NCBI RefSeq assembly: GCF_000761545.1
Contig: NZ_JPMY01000045.1
Location: 79,813 to 143,812, forward strand
Origin: Pseudomonas sp. ML96
GTDB lineage: Bacteria; Pseudomonadota; Gammaproteobacteria; Pseudomonadales; Pseudomonadaceae
Reading direction: 5' to 3'
DNA: 64,000 bases
Shown here one piece after another: positions 16,521 through 25,093 of the stretch. The notes under the pieces were generated by a model that ran no database searches, was not told the origin of the DNA, and saw only the letters and a list, made by a program, of their open reading frames with translations. Numbering within the stretch: position 1 is the first letter of the stretch; each line of letters starts with the position of its first letter. The translations under genes and the position numbers were made by a program.

Positions 16521-17000
16521 TCAGGCGGCGTGATGCTGTGGGGCGACGAACTGCTGCCAGGCCAGAACGAAGTCGCGTAGCTGTCCCTGCGGCTGGAACA
16601 CCTTGAGCCAGATGCGAGCCAGGCCGGGCAGGTCGTTTTCGGCGGGCAGTGTCGCCTGCTCGGCTTCGACCAGCAGCCAGGCGATGGCTGTGGCGTAGCG
16701 CAGGTTGACGGTCAGTTCCAGGTGCGGAGCAGCGAGGAAGGCATGCTGGCTAGCCAGGCCGCGGACCAGGCTGGCGAGGTCCGGGTCGCGGGCCAGATGC
16801 TGGTCCCAGAGCTGCTCGTGGCGCTGCTCGCTGATGCGGTAGAGGCCGTGGCCGCGCTGATCGTCCAGTGCGCTGCCGAGGGCGGATTGGCTAGCGGCGG
16901 CGCCCAGCAGCAGGGCTTCGGCGGTAGGGGAATGGCGCCCTATATAAAGCAGAGTAGGGCGGATCACGTGTTGGCAGAGATCGCTGGCGGCAATTCCCAT
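16521..17000 (-). CDS. Conserved hypothetical protein
   Basis: A 159-residue cytosolic-looking protein, largely helical, without signal or membrane segment. The N-terminal half has LCQHVIRPTLLYIGRHSPTA and a LLLGAAASQSALGSALDDQR stretch; the C-terminal half has NLRYATAIAWLLVEAEQATL. I recall a homologue beside the FadL gene in P. aeruginosa but no function. The segments QSALG and GHGLYRISEQRHEQLWDQHL distantly recall phage or muralytic helical proteins, too weak to call. Confidence 0.75.
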   Translation of the reverse strand: MGIAASDLCQHVIRPTLLYIGRHSPTAEALLLGAAASQSALGSALDDQRGHGLYRISEQRHEQLWDQHLARDPDLASLVRGLASQHAFLAAPHLELTVNLRYATAIAWLLVEAEQATLPAENDLPGLARIWLKVFQPQGQLRDFVLAWQQFVAPQHHAA

Positions 17001-17064
17001 AAGGCCCTCGTGAAAGGTGCCGGCGGGGTCAGGTGCCTGGCAGCTGTTCTTGGTTCTAATAAAG

Positions 17065-17083
17065 ACCCCGCCGGGAGCGGGGT
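17065..17083 (-). terminator. Intrinsic terminator of the alginate lyase gene
   Basis: On the minus strand ACCCCGC/GCGGGGT with loop TCCCG is followed by CTTTATT. It lies downstream of the leftward alginate lyase gene and upstream of the 159-residue hypothetical gene. Confidence 0.7.
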
Positions 17084-17087
17084 TAGC

Positions 17088-17122
17088 CGCTCGATTTGAA
17101 GTGTAGTGCTACAAATCGAGCG
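17088..17122. repeat. Perfect 11-bp inverted repeat with nested palindrome
   Basis: CGCTCGATTTG at 17088-17098 and CAAATCGAGCG at 17112-17122 are perfect reverse complements; the 13-nt interval contains TGTAGTGCTACA, itself a 5-bp palindrome. It adjoins the terminator at 17065-17083. It may extend the terminator structure or be a protein-binding site. Confidence 0.6.
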
Positions 17123-17245
17123 TAAAGGGTTGTTTTTAAATTGTTTCAGCCTTTCTTGGCGGGCTGATATGACTGTCTGCGATTAAAAAGTGATCAGTTA
17201 CTCGTCCAGGTAGCCAGCGCGATGCTGGCTACCTGGTTCGACCGC

Positions 17246-17923
17246 TTAGAGGTGCTCGATCTTCAGGCTGGTGAACTCTGCGCTGCCGGCCTCGGTGTTG
17301 TTGCCGACGTTGTCCTGCACGTAGCTGCCCGCCTTGAAGTACATGGTCTGCGCGGCCCAACTGGTATCGAGTTTGGCGCTCCACTTCACCTGTGCAGCGC
17401 TCGGCAGCTTGGCGTACACCGCCAGGGTGCCGCCCGGGGTCAGGCGGATGATGTAGCTGAAGCTCTGGCCCAGCGGCACGTTGCGCAGCACGATGGCTTT
17501 GCTGGTGTCGATGCCCGGCTTCAGGCGGTAGATCGCGGTCACGCTGCCGGTCTTGGCCGAGGCGCTGTACTCGTACTGCAGCTTGATGGGCGGATCGTCG
17601 CCCTCCACGTTGTGGATCTGGCCGATCACGACCTTGCCGGTGGACGGTACCTGGGTGACTTTCAGGGTCGCACGCAGGTAGTTGTCCGCCTCCTTGTACT
17701 TCCAGTTACGCAGCTTGCCGTCGGCATAGGTCTCGCGCAGTTCGCTGCGCGGGTACTTGGCGCTCTTGGTGGTGGTGCCGTCGACCGGCGCCCAGAAGAA
17801 CAGGGTTCCGTTGATGTTCTTGAAGTAGTCGTCCTGGTAGCCAGAAGCGAGCAGCGGGGTGGTGATGGTGGTAGCCGGCTCGCCGACGGGGATGGTCAGG
17901 TTCCAGGTGTTGAGGTCGATCAT
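17246..17923 (-). CDS. Polysaccharide lyase family 7 alginate lyase
   Basis: A 225-residue single-domain PL7 enzyme that cleaves alginate by beta-elimination. The three family blocks are present: RSELRE at residues 59-64, QIH at 102-104 and YFKAGSYVQ at 195-203, giving the expected catalytic Gln/His/Tyr/Arg set. No signal peptide can be seen (the protein begins MIDLNTWNLTIP), unlike many secreted PL7 enzymes, so it is cytosolic or leaves by another route. It is not part of an alg biosynthesis cluster; it lies opposite to and 545 bp from a beta-helix protein gene. Confidence 0.93.
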   Translation of the reverse strand: MIDLNTWNLTIPVGEPATTITTPLLASGYQDDYFKNINGTLFFWAPVDGTTTKSAKYPRSELRETYADGKLRNWKYKEADNYLRATLKVTQVPSTGKVVIGQIHNVEGDDPPIKLQYEYSASAKTGSVTAIYRLKPGIDTSKAIVLRNVPLGQSFSYIIRLTPGGTLAVYAKLPSAAQVKWSAKLDTSWAAQTMYFKAGSYVQDNVGNNTEAGSAEFTSLKIEHL

Positions 17924-18468
17924 GGTGCGTAACTGCTCCGGAAGAAAATCAAAAAAATCATTCGAAGCGCAGGTCGATCCCGACTTGAAAACTGCCTAGC
18001 CGCCCTGCCAGTTACATGCACACGAAATGAAGCTCTTGCATGCCTGGCCGGTGGATTGGCCGGGCACGGAGCGCTTTATACGGAGCAGTCCGGGCTTTGA
18101 TAATTACCGTTCGTCGTTATATTGGCGCCTGTTAATTGGCGATAAATTGACGCCGAATTCAATTCGTCTATCGCATTGATCCGCCAAGGTATTTTCCAGC
18201 AGCGCAACGGCGCGATCCGGCGCCTGCGGCTGCGCTTGGGCGACGAACGGAAACCCCCGTGCTAGAGGGCTTTGTGCGGTGGTTATCAGTACGCAGAACG
18301 GCGCTGCGGGGCGGGATGTGAAGGGCGTCACGGTGCAGGTGTGAGCGCGTCGAACCTGGGCTGGATTCGCCAGTCTAGTGATAGCTGTCGCGCCGCAATC
18401 GAGGCGTGGCAGTGCCGGAAGCCGAGCATTCTCCGACTGGGAATACTCAACGCATCCGGAGAATCGCC
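17924..18468. other. AT-richer intergenic spacer between divergent genes
   Basis: About 545 bp with no convincing gene. The part around 18090-18200 is clearly poorer in G and C than its surroundings and contains repeated TTGGCG, AATTGACGCC and GAATTCAATTC elements. It must hold the promoter of the alginate lyase gene (minus) and that of the beta-helix gene (plus). Short frames here have no family features. Confidence 0.6.
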
Positions 18469-19845
18469 ATGTCCAGTCGTGCCTTACTCTCTCCCCTCAC
18501 GCTTACCGCGGTCTGCATGGCCCCAGTGCAGGCAGCTACCTTCGTGGTCAGTAACACCGAGGATCGTTTTAGCCTGAGTTGCAGCAACGATTGTTCGCTG
18601 CGCGAGGCCATCTACCAGGCCAACCTCAATCCCGGCGCGGACCGCATCGAGTTGCGCCCTGGCACCTACACCCTGAGCCTTGCCGACCCCGGCTGGAACG
18701 CCGACGAAGAGCCGGACCCGGACGAAGATCTCGGCGTGCGTGGAGATCTGGATGTCAGCGGCAGGCTGACCATCGTCGGCGACAAGGACTACAACACCAT
18801 CATCCAGGGCGTCTCGGACAGGTTGATTGAGGTGCTCCCCGGTGCCTGGCTCAACCTGCGCCAGCTCAGCCTGCGCGACGGTCGGGCTGACACCTACGGC
18901 GGGGCCATACGCAACGACGGCGAGGCGCTGATCGCCTTCGTCGGCTTCTACGACAACCGCGCCACGCCTGGCATCCAGGGCAAGGGCGGGGCGATCGCCA
19001 ATTTCGGCACGCTGAACATCAGCTTCAGCCGATTCACGGGCAACAACTCCAATGGCGACGAGGGCTTCAGCGGGCAGGGCGGTGCCATATACAACCTGGG
19101 CTCGCTGCAGGTGCGCGACAGCCACTTCGAAGACAACAGCGTGACCGACAACGATGTCGACTATGCCCACGGCGGCGCCATCTACAACGAGGGGCAGGCC
19201 GATGTGGCGCGCTCTTCATTCGTGGCCAACCGCGCCGGACAGTACGCGGGCGGCGGCGGGGGCGCCGCGATCGTGAACAACCAGCGAGGCGTGTTCAAGC
19301 TGGTCAACAGCACGGTCAGCGGCAACTTCGGCACCGACACCAATGGCGTGATCGCCAATGGCCTGTTCGGCTTCTCGCCTACCGGCGCTGAGGCGCAGAT
19401 GCTGCTGAGCCACGTGACGGTGGCAGCTAACCAGGGGCTGGGGGTGAGCAACCTGGGGAGCCTGACGGTGCGCAACAGCATCGTTGCCGGAAACTCGCTC
19501 AATGCCTCTCCGGCCAACTGCAATCACCAGGGCGTGGCTTACCTGGCGCGCGGCCTGATGATGGGTGCCGATCTGGGCACCTGCCAGCCCAGCTACTGGG
19601 TGGACGAGGACACCCTGTTCACCTCGGTGCTGAGTCCCGGTCTGTATTCATCGACTGGAGGTGGCGTCGGCGTGGGGCAGGGCACCCGCTATCACCAGTT
19701 GCTGAAGAACAGTCCGGCGCTGGATATCGGCATCGGCTCCTGCGCCAGCCATGACCAGCGCGGTGCCCCGCGGCCGCGCGATGGCGACCGCAACGGCACC
19801 TCTATCTGCGACGTCGGCGCCTACGAGCGCTGGTTCACCCAGTAG
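18469..19845 (+). CDS. Exported right-handed beta-helix protein with CSLREA motif
   Basis: A 458-residue exported protein. The signal MSSRALLSPLTLTAVCMAPVQA is followed by TFVVSNTEDRF and NDCSLREAIYQAN, the CSLREA motif found just after the signal in many surface beta-helix proteins. Repeated GGAI(R/A/Y)N turns mark parallel beta-helix coils from about residue 140 to 330, and the end (ICDVGAYERW) fits the choice-of-anchor Q module. GGAG precedes ATG 18469. Such proteins are often adhesins or polysaccharide-binding, but no enzymatic residues are obvious. Its proximity to an alginate lyase makes a polysaccharide link attractive but unproven. Confidence 0.85.
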   Translation: MSSRALLSPLTLTAVCMAPVQAATFVVSNTEDRFSLSCSNDCSLREAIYQANLNPGADRIELRPGTYTLSLADPGWNADEEPDPDEDLGVRGDLDVSGRLTIVGDKDYNTIIQGVSDRLIEVLPGAWLNLRQLSLRDGRADTYGGAIRNDGEALIAFVGFYDNRATPGIQGKGGAIANFGTLNISFSRFTGNNSNGDEGFSGQGGAIYNLGSLQVRDSHFEDNSVTDNDVDYAHGGAIYNEGQADVARSSFVANRAGQYAGGGGGAAIVNNQRGVFKLVNSTVSGNFGTDTNGVIANGLFGFSPTGAEAQMLLSHVTVAANQGLGVSNLGSLTVRNSIVAGNSLNASPANCNHQGVAYLARGLMMGADLGTCQPSYWVDEDTLFTSVLSPGLYSSTGGGVGVGQGTRYHQLLKNSPALDIGIGSCASHDQRGAPRPRDGDRNGTSICDVGAYERWFTQ

Positions 19846-19851
19846 GGCCGC

Positions 19852-22389
19852 TCAGCGGCCCGGGGTCAGCAGCAGGCGCTTGCTGCCGTAGACCTTGTCG
19901 ACGTTACGGCTCTGGAACGGGAAGCTCATGTAGCCACCCTTGAGCCAGGCCTCGATGCCATCGGCGTAGTGCGGGCTGGCCGGGTTGCCGGACTGGCCCG
20001 AGCTGTTGACGCCGATCATCGGCTCTTCCAGGCCGAAGTCGACGACGATGCGCATGGCCGGGATCAGCCACACGTTGAAGTCCTTGCCCCATTCGTAGGC
20101 GGCTACATTGAGGGTGCCGTGGTCGCCGCCGGCCGGGTAGGGGCCGCGATCCAGGTAGCCGCGTAGGGCCTCGATGCCGCTGCGCTGGCTGGCGCTCAGG
20201 TAGGGCGCCATCTTGGTGGCTTCGCTGGTCCAGTTGTACTGGTGCAGCTTGCCCCATTGCCAGGCGCTGCGATTGGCGCCGAGCTTGCCTTCCAGGTAGG
20301 TGACGGCACCGGCCAGGCTGCGCGCCATGATTGCCGGCTTGTCTTCCTTCTGCGCGGTCTTCACGTCGTCCCAGAACGGGCTGTCGTCGCGGCCGAGCAG
20401 GTGGTCGGCCTGGGCCGAGTAGCTGTTGTTGGCGGTGTCTACCAGCGCTTGCCAGGCCGGCGAGGTCTCCGGGCCCAACTCGTCGAGGAAGGTCTGCCGC
20501 GCGCTCTCGTGCAGGAAAGCGCTGTACAGCGCCGCGTCTGCCGAGGTAGCAGCCATGCGCCCGTCGAAGGCCATCAAACGCTTGTAGGCTTCCTCGGCCT
20601 TGGCGCGCTCGGCGGCCGGCAGGGCGGCGATGGCCTTCTTCAGGGGGGCGGCCATGTTCGGTGCGTCCAGCATCGCCTGCAGCTTGCCGGCGAAAGGCGT
20701 GGTCTGGTCGTACTGCATGGCGATCATGCTCTTCTGGTCTTGGCGCTTGGCGCCGGCCAGTTGCGCGATACGCTCGGCACGCTCCGGGTAGAACCAGGAG
20801 TTGGACAGCTGCATGCCATAGCCGCGCGGTACGGTGCGGTGGTTGGCTGTACCGAGCCAGCCCTGCATCGGGTCCTGGTCGTAGGGGTGCAGCATGGGGT
20901 CGGCGTAGCCGTCCCAGTCGTAGGCGCCGTCCCAGCCCGGCGACGGCACCAGGCCGGTGCCCTGCTTACGATTGGGATAGCGGCCGGTGACCTGCCAGCC
21001 GATGTGCTGGGCGTCGGCGAACACGATGTTGAGCGCCATGGCGCGCACCTCGCGGGTGGCCTCGAAGGCCTGCTCCACCGACTGCGCGCGGGACAGGTCG
21101 AAGAAGGCGTCGATCGAGCGATCGGCCTCGTTCTGGATGCTATGCAGGGCCAGGCCGTAGCCGCTGGAGAACGGCAGCGGCTGCATGGATGTCTTGCGCT
21201 CGCCCAGGGCGGAGTTGAGCAGCGGGCCGTGGCGGGTTTCCCAGATGGTCTCGCGGATCGGCCGCTGGCCACGGATGAAGAAGGTTTCCTGGCGCTCGCG
21301 GGTCGGCTGCCACTTGCCGTCGGCCATGTAGTAGAGGCGGCCGCCCTCGCGCTTGACCTTCTCCAGGAACAGGTCCTGGTTGTCGCCCATCACCATGGTC
21401 ATGCCCCAGGCCAGCTTGCCGTTGAAGCCGGCGACCACGGCCGGAACCCCGGCGATGGATACGCCGGCGGCCTGGAATTTCGGCGAGCGGATCTGCACGA
21501 AGTTCCAGATTGAGGGCATCGACAGCGGCAGGTGGGTGTCGTTGGCCAGCAGGCTCTTGCCGCTGCGGCTGTTCTGCGGGGCGATGGCCCAGTTGTTGGA
21601 AGCGGCAACGCCGAGCATGTTCAGCGCGGCCACCTGGCCGGCGGCGTCGTTCACCGCGGCCAGGCCCGGAATCTTGCCGGCCAGGCTCAGGCCGCGCAGT
21701 TTCTCGGCCTCGTCGAACGGCAGCGGTTCGTCCGGGTAGCTCGGCAGCAGCCAGGCCAGCTTGTCGGCGCCGACCTTGTCGCTGAGGGTGAGGGCGGCAA
21801 TCTCTTCCTGCAGGTTGACCGACAGGCCGAAGTTGAGCAGGCAGAACAGCAGTACCGAGTCCTCCGGTTTCCAGTAGGCCGGGCGGTAACCGCTCTCGGC
21901 CAGGTCCATCGGCAGCTTGTCCTTGTAGCGGAACAGGTAGGCGTTGACGCCGCGGGCGTAGACCTCGAAGAACTTCTTGATGCGTGGCGAGGCGTTCTTG
22001 TACAGCACCTCGGCGCTGGCGCGCAGGTTGACGGTGCGCATGAAACGGTCGATTTCCAGCACGCCTGGGCCGTTCATCTCGGCCAGGCGGCCCTCGGCCA
22101 GTAAGCGCATGCCGACCATCTGGCTGAGGCGGTCGGCGGCGTGCACATAGCCCAGGGTGAACAGGGCGTCATGGAAAGTGGTGGTCTCGATCAGTGGCAT
22201 GCCCAGCGCGTTGCGCCGTACCACCACGCTCTGCGCCAGGCCCTGGACGCGGACGATGCCCTGGTCCGGGTGCACGCTGTCGGCGTAGCGGCCATTGAGG
22301 AAGGACTGGCAACCGCTGAGGAACAGGGTGCTGCACAGAGCGGCGGCAGCGGCGATGAACAGCGGGCGAGAAACGAGGCGCGAACCCAT
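19852..22389 (-). CDS. quiP: Acyl-homoserine lactone acylase QuiP-like penicillin acylase
   Basis: An 845-residue Ntn-hydrolase precursor with a lipoprotein-type signal (LFLSGC, Cys27), then small subunit, spacer and large subunit. Autocleavage is expected before Ser264 in GVAASNNWAIAP, which becomes the N-terminal nucleophile; NDTHLPLSMPSIW is the conserved downstream block. Length, signal and the FHDALFTLGYVHAADRL region match what I recall of QuiP of P. aeruginosa, which hydrolyses long-chain acyl-homoserine lactones. No luxI/luxR pair is present in this window, so the physiological substrate remains open. It stands alone, convergent with the beta-helix gene. Confidence 0.85.
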   Translation of the reverse strand: MGSRLVSRPLFIAAAAALCSTLFLSGCQSFLNGRYADSVHPDQGIVRVQGLAQSVVVRRNALGMPLIETTTFHDALFTLGYVHAADRLSQMVGMRLLAEGRLAEMNGPGVLEIDRFMRTVNLRASAEVLYKNASPRIKKFFEVYARGVNAYLFRYKDKLPMDLAESGYRPAYWKPEDSVLLFCLLNFGLSVNLQEEIAALTLSDKVGADKLAWLLPSYPDEPLPFDEAEKLRGLSLAGKIPGLAAVNDAAGQVAALNMLGVAASNNWAIAPQNSRSGKSLLANDTHLPLSMPSIWNFVQIRSPKFQAAGVSIAGVPAVVAGFNGKLAWGMTMVMGDNQDLFLEKVKREGGRLYYMADGKWQPTRERQETFFIRGQRPIRETIWETRHGPLLNSALGERKTSMQPLPFSSGYGLALHSIQNEADRSIDAFFDLSRAQSVEQAFEATREVRAMALNIVFADAQHIGWQVTGRYPNRKQGTGLVPSPGWDGAYDWDGYADPMLHPYDQDPMQGWLGTANHRTVPRGYGMQLSNSWFYPERAERIAQLAGAKRQDQKSMIAMQYDQTTPFAGKLQAMLDAPNMAAPLKKAIAALPAAERAKAEEAYKRLMAFDGRMAATSADAALYSAFLHESARQTFLDELGPETSPAWQALVDTANNSYSAQADHLLGRDDSPFWDDVKTAQKEDKPAIMARSLAGAVTYLEGKLGANRSAWQWGKLHQYNWTSEATKMAPYLSASQRSGIEALRGYLDRGPYPAGGDHGTLNVAAYEWGKDFNVWLIPAMRIVVDFGLEEPMIGVNSSGQSGNPASPHYADGIEAWLKGGYMSFPFQSRNVDKVYGSKRLLLTPGR

Positions 22390-22463
22390 GACTGGCTCCT
22401 GGCGCAGGGAGACGGATGATGGGTGCGGATTGTAGAGGGCGAATGCGTCGGGGAGTAGGGGCG

Positions 22464-22486
22464 CGGCAGGGCGAGAGGCCCTGCCG
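22464..22486 (-). terminator. GC-rich hairpin downstream of the SEC-C gene
   Basis: A 9-bp stem (CGGCAGGGC/GGCCCTGCCG-type pairing) with a 5-nt loop lies just beyond the stop of the minus-strand His-rich gene. No T-tract is present, so termination strength is doubtful. Confidence 0.35.
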
Positions 22487-22500
22487 GCGAGGAGCTCAGG

Positions 22501-22701
22501 TCAGGCGCCGTGGCACTTCTTGAACTTCTTCTGGCTGCCGCAGGGGCAGGGATCGTTACGGCCGACTTCCTTCAGCGGGTTACGCACCGGTTCCTGATGG
22601 TGATGGTTGCAGTGCGGGCCGTGCACATGGCCGTCGTCATCGTGGTGATGATCGTGGTCGTGGTTGCAGTCGGGGCCGTGAACGTGGGGTTGCTGAGTCA
22701 T
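22501..22701 (-). CDS. Histidine-rich SEC-C motif protein
   Basis: A 66-residue protein in two parts. Residues 1-36 contain two imperfect copies of HVHGP(D/H)CNH with long His/Asp runs; the C-terminus carries the SEC-C zinc motif GRNDPCPCGSQKKFKKCHG known from SecA. ATG 22701 has GGAG 8 nt upstream; the GTG three codons earlier is less likely. It is probably a metal-binding protein that docks to SecB or ribosomes, as inferred for SEC-C domains. It lies 5 nt after the LEA-type lipoprotein gene, probably in one transcript. Confidence 0.85.
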   Translation of the reverse strand: MTQQPHVHGPDCNHDHDHHHDDDGHVHGPHCNHHHQEPVRNPLKEVGRNDPCPCGSQKKFKKCHGA

Positions 22702-22706
22702 GAAAC

Positions 22707-23201
22707 TCACTCCGGGATGTAATCGCCGGGGATTATCTCGCCATTGCGCTGCATATGCACGTTGCGGCCGAAGAACAGGCCGGTCTTCACCTCACCGCGC
22801 AGGCGGTAGCGGATCGGCTGGTCCGGCTCCTCGAGGGATTTGACGATGCTCTTCACGTGGCGCCACAGGTTGGTGCGCACCGGCACTTCGAACTCGGTGC
22901 GACCGTGGGCCGGCACGGTGAACCACTCGCTGGACTCGCCCTCGGCCAGCTTGATGTCGTTGAGCTGGATGTCGTACACCAGACCGCGTACCGGCAGGTC
23001 GGAGTCGTTGGGGTTGTCGATGCGAAAGCGCAGGGAGAACTGCTGTTCCAGCAGCTTGGCCTTGATCACGTCGACCTTGACCAGGTGCACGTCGGGGCTC
23101 TGGAAGTCACCGCCGAACCAGCCGGCGCAACCCCACAGGCTCATGCAGAGGCCGGTGATGACCGCCAGATGGATGGTGCGTGCTCGTAGCCATGAACGCA
23201 T
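22707..23201 (-). CDS. LEA type 2 (WHy domain) lipoprotein
   Basis: A 164-residue lipoprotein: signal MRSWLRARTIHLAVITGLCM with lipobox LWGC, then a single LEA14-like WHy domain (FSLRFRIDNPNDSDLPVRGL with the NPN motif, VPAHGRTEFEVPVRTNL). Bacterial WHy lipoproteins are linked to desiccation or envelope stress, but the function is not established. It is followed 5 nt later by the His-rich SEC-C gene. Confidence 0.87.
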   Translation of the reverse strand: MRSWLRARTIHLAVITGLCMSLWGCAGWFGGDFQSPDVHLVKVDVIKAKLLEQQFSLRFRIDNPNDSDLPVRGLVYDIQLNDIKLAEGESSEWFTVPAHGRTEFEVPVRTNLWRHVKSIVKSLEEPDQPIRYRLRGEVKTGLFFGRNVHMQRNGEIIPGDYIPE

Positions 23202-23314
23202 GCTGTGCCTCCGCAGGACGTCCCCAGTGTAACAAGCGGCTGCTTGGCAGCCGCAAGCTGTTCACGGGAAAAAACTGCGCCATACTGGCGGCAGAATTGG
23301 ACAGGAGTGTGACC

Positions 23315-23878
23315 ATGAGTCTCTACGAGATCGCCTTTGCCGGGCAGGTGGTGCCAGGTGCGCCACTGGAGCAGGTGAAGGAGAATCTGGCGCGGTTGTT
23401 CCAGGCGGATGCCCAGCGCATCGCCCTGCTGTTTTCCGGCAGGCGCATCGTGATCAAGAGCGGCTTGGACGCCGCCGGTGCCGAGAAGTACCGCGCAACC
23501 ATGGAGCGCGCCGGCGCCGTGGCCATCGTCCAGTCGCTGCAGGTGGAAGAGGTCGAGCTGGCACCACCGCCTGCGCCGGCTCCAGTTGCTCCAGCCCCGG
23601 TGGCTGCCGCTGCCGTTGCAGCGCCGCTGCAAGCCGCGAGCTCTGCTCGGGTGATTCCGCGCGACGAGTACATGGCGGCGTTCAGTGACGTGCAGGCGCC
23701 GGACTTCGGCATCGCCCCGGTCGGTGCCGATCTGCAGGATGCCAAGGCCGAGGCCCAGGCGCCACAGGTCGATCTGTCGCAGTTCAGCCTGGCGCCGGTG
23801 GGCAGCGACATGGGTCAGGCCAAGGGTGCGCCGGCCGCACCGCCGCCGGACACCTCGCACCTCAAACTGCAGGAATAA
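23315..23878 (+). CDS. Hypothetical protein with C-terminal APVG repeats
   Basis: A 187-residue protein. Residues 1-80 form a compact domain (YEIAFAGQVVPGAPLEQVKE, ALLFSGRRIVIKSGLD, EKYRATMERAGAVAIV); then comes an Ala/Pro linker of about 35 residues, followed by two copies of a DFGIAPVGADLQDAKAEA / QFSLAPVGSDMGQAKGAP repeat. There is no signal or membrane segment. ACAGGAG lies 7 nt before ATG 23315, which decides the start. I recognise no function; the N-terminal fold looks like a small ligand- or protein-binding domain. Confidence 0.75.
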   Translation: MSLYEIAFAGQVVPGAPLEQVKENLARLFQADAQRIALLFSGRRIVIKSGLDAAGAEKYRATMERAGAVAIVQSLQVEEVELAPPPAPAPVAPAPVAAAAVAAPLQAASSARVIPRDEYMAAFSDVQAPDFGIAPVGADLQDAKAEAQAPQVDLSQFSLAPVGSDMGQAKGAPAAPPPDTSHLKLQE

Positions 23879-23880
23879 GT

Positions 23881-23906
23881 ACAAGGCCCGCGATTGCGGG
23901 CCTTGT
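23881..23906. terminator. Bidirectional intrinsic terminator
   Basis: An 11-bp perfect stem ACAAGGCCCGC/GCGGGCCTTGT around GATT separates two convergent genes; a short TCGTTTC run follows on the plus strand. Confidence 0.8.
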
Positions 23907-23917
23907 CGTTTCTGCCA

Positions 23918-25033
23918 TCAGCTCTTGCCGCTGCTGCACTTGGCCTGGGCTTGTGGCGGCGTCAGGTTGCGGATCGAGGTGTAGAACAGCTCGCAGGTCT
24001 GCACCTGGTCCGTCACCTGCCACTTCTGCGTGCAGCTGTTAAGGGTCTGCTGCGGATCGGCGGCCGGGTTCTGGCCCATGCCGGCCTGCCAGCAGGCTGC
24101 GCTGATGTCCTGGCCCATGACCTTGAGTCCGGCGGCGTCGGCTTTCGCCTGGTCGCCGTCATAGTTTTCCGGATCGGCCGCGTACCAGATGTAGCTCGGG
24201 TGGTTGGCACCGAGCACCGGCACGCTCTGGCCTGGGGCCGGGGTGATCTCGTCCAGGCCCAGCACGCCGATATTCACCTTGTACTGGCTGTTGACCCAGC
24301 TGCGCACCGGGCCGCCGAACGCGACCATGGGCAGCGGAGTGCCGGCGCCCGCGGTGAGCTGGGCGACCATGGTGGTCTGGTAGTCGGTGAAATAGCCGTA
24401 GACGCCTTCCAGATCGCTACCGGCGCTGGCGGGTGCGGCGATCGGGGCGATGTCGATGATGGTCTGGTAGGCCGGAGTCTGCGCCGCGGCTACGCCGTTC
24501 TCGGTGAGCAGTGAGGCCCAACGATCGGTGGTCTTGGATTCCAGGTAGTCCTGGGCCTGGGTCAGCGAGTAGTCCGGTGGGAAGTGCAGCAGCTCTACGC
24601 TCTTGCGGTTTTCCAGGGCCATGCCCAGGGGCAGGAAGAAGTACCAGCTGTACTGCCACTTGCCGTCGCCGTTGAGCTTGCTGGCGCCGTCGAAGGCCAT
24701 ATCACCAGCGTTGAGCAAGTTGGTCAGCGGTGTGCCGTAGTCGGCCGGCACGCCAGTGAAACTGGCAGAAAGTGTGTCGCCGTCACGGCTCACGGCGACC
24801 GTGGCATCGGCGTAGCCATCACGCTGCAGGCTCTGCTTGAGGTAGTGCTCGGCGGTCTGCTCGAGGGTCCAGTTGCGATAGCAGATGACGCTGCAGTTGT
24901 TGGGGTAGGCGAATAACCGGGTGACTCGTTCGCTGCTGCCCAGGCTGACCTGCAATGCCCCGGCGTGGGCCTGGACGGCGCTAGCGATCAGCAATGCGGC
25001 CAGAGCGGCTCTCGTTCCATAGTGCTTGTACAT
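23918..25033 (-). CDS. Exported hypothetical protein
   Basis: A 371-residue protein with signal peptide MYKHYGTRAALAALLIASAVQAHA. The mature part begins with LQVSLGSSERVTRLFAYPNNCSVICYRNW and holds six or more cysteines (NNCSVICY near the N-terminus; AACWQ, NSCTQ, QTCEL and AKCSS in the last 70 residues), consistent with disulfides in the periplasm. No catalytic motif is recognised. A homologue is expected at the same place in other pseudomonads. Convergent with the preceding gene across a shared terminator. Confidence 0.75.
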   Translation of the reverse strand: MYKHYGTRAALAALLIASAVQAHAGALQVSLGSSERVTRLFAYPNNCSVICYRNWTLEQTAEHYLKQSLQRDGYADATVAVSRDGDTLSASFTGVPADYGTPLTNLLNAGDMAFDGASKLNGDGKWQYSWYFFLPLGMALENRKSVELLHFPPDYSLTQAQDYLESKTTDRWASLLTENGVAAAQTPAYQTIIDIAPIAAPASAGSDLEGVYGYFTDYQTTMVAQLTAGAGTPLPMVAFGGPVRSWVNSQYKVNIGVLGLDEITPAPGQSVPVLGANHPSYIWYAADPENYDGDQAKADAAGLKVMGQDISAACWQAGMGQNPAADPQQTLNSCTQKWQVTDQVQTCELFYTSIRNLTPPQAQAKCSSGKS

Positions 25034-25093
25034 CTACTTCTCCTTGTTGGACCCGGTCCCCGCCGGGCTCTGGGCAACAAATGAAGCAGAGTT

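Noticed and set aside
18104..18331. A 75-codon frame in the spacer between the alginate lyase and the beta-helix gene
   Set aside because: No ribosome site, no domain, unusual composition; treated as non-coding.
20242..21513. A 423-codon open frame opposite the quiP-like gene
   Set aside because: Antisense to well-conserved acylase motifs; composition is typical of a GC-rich shadow frame.
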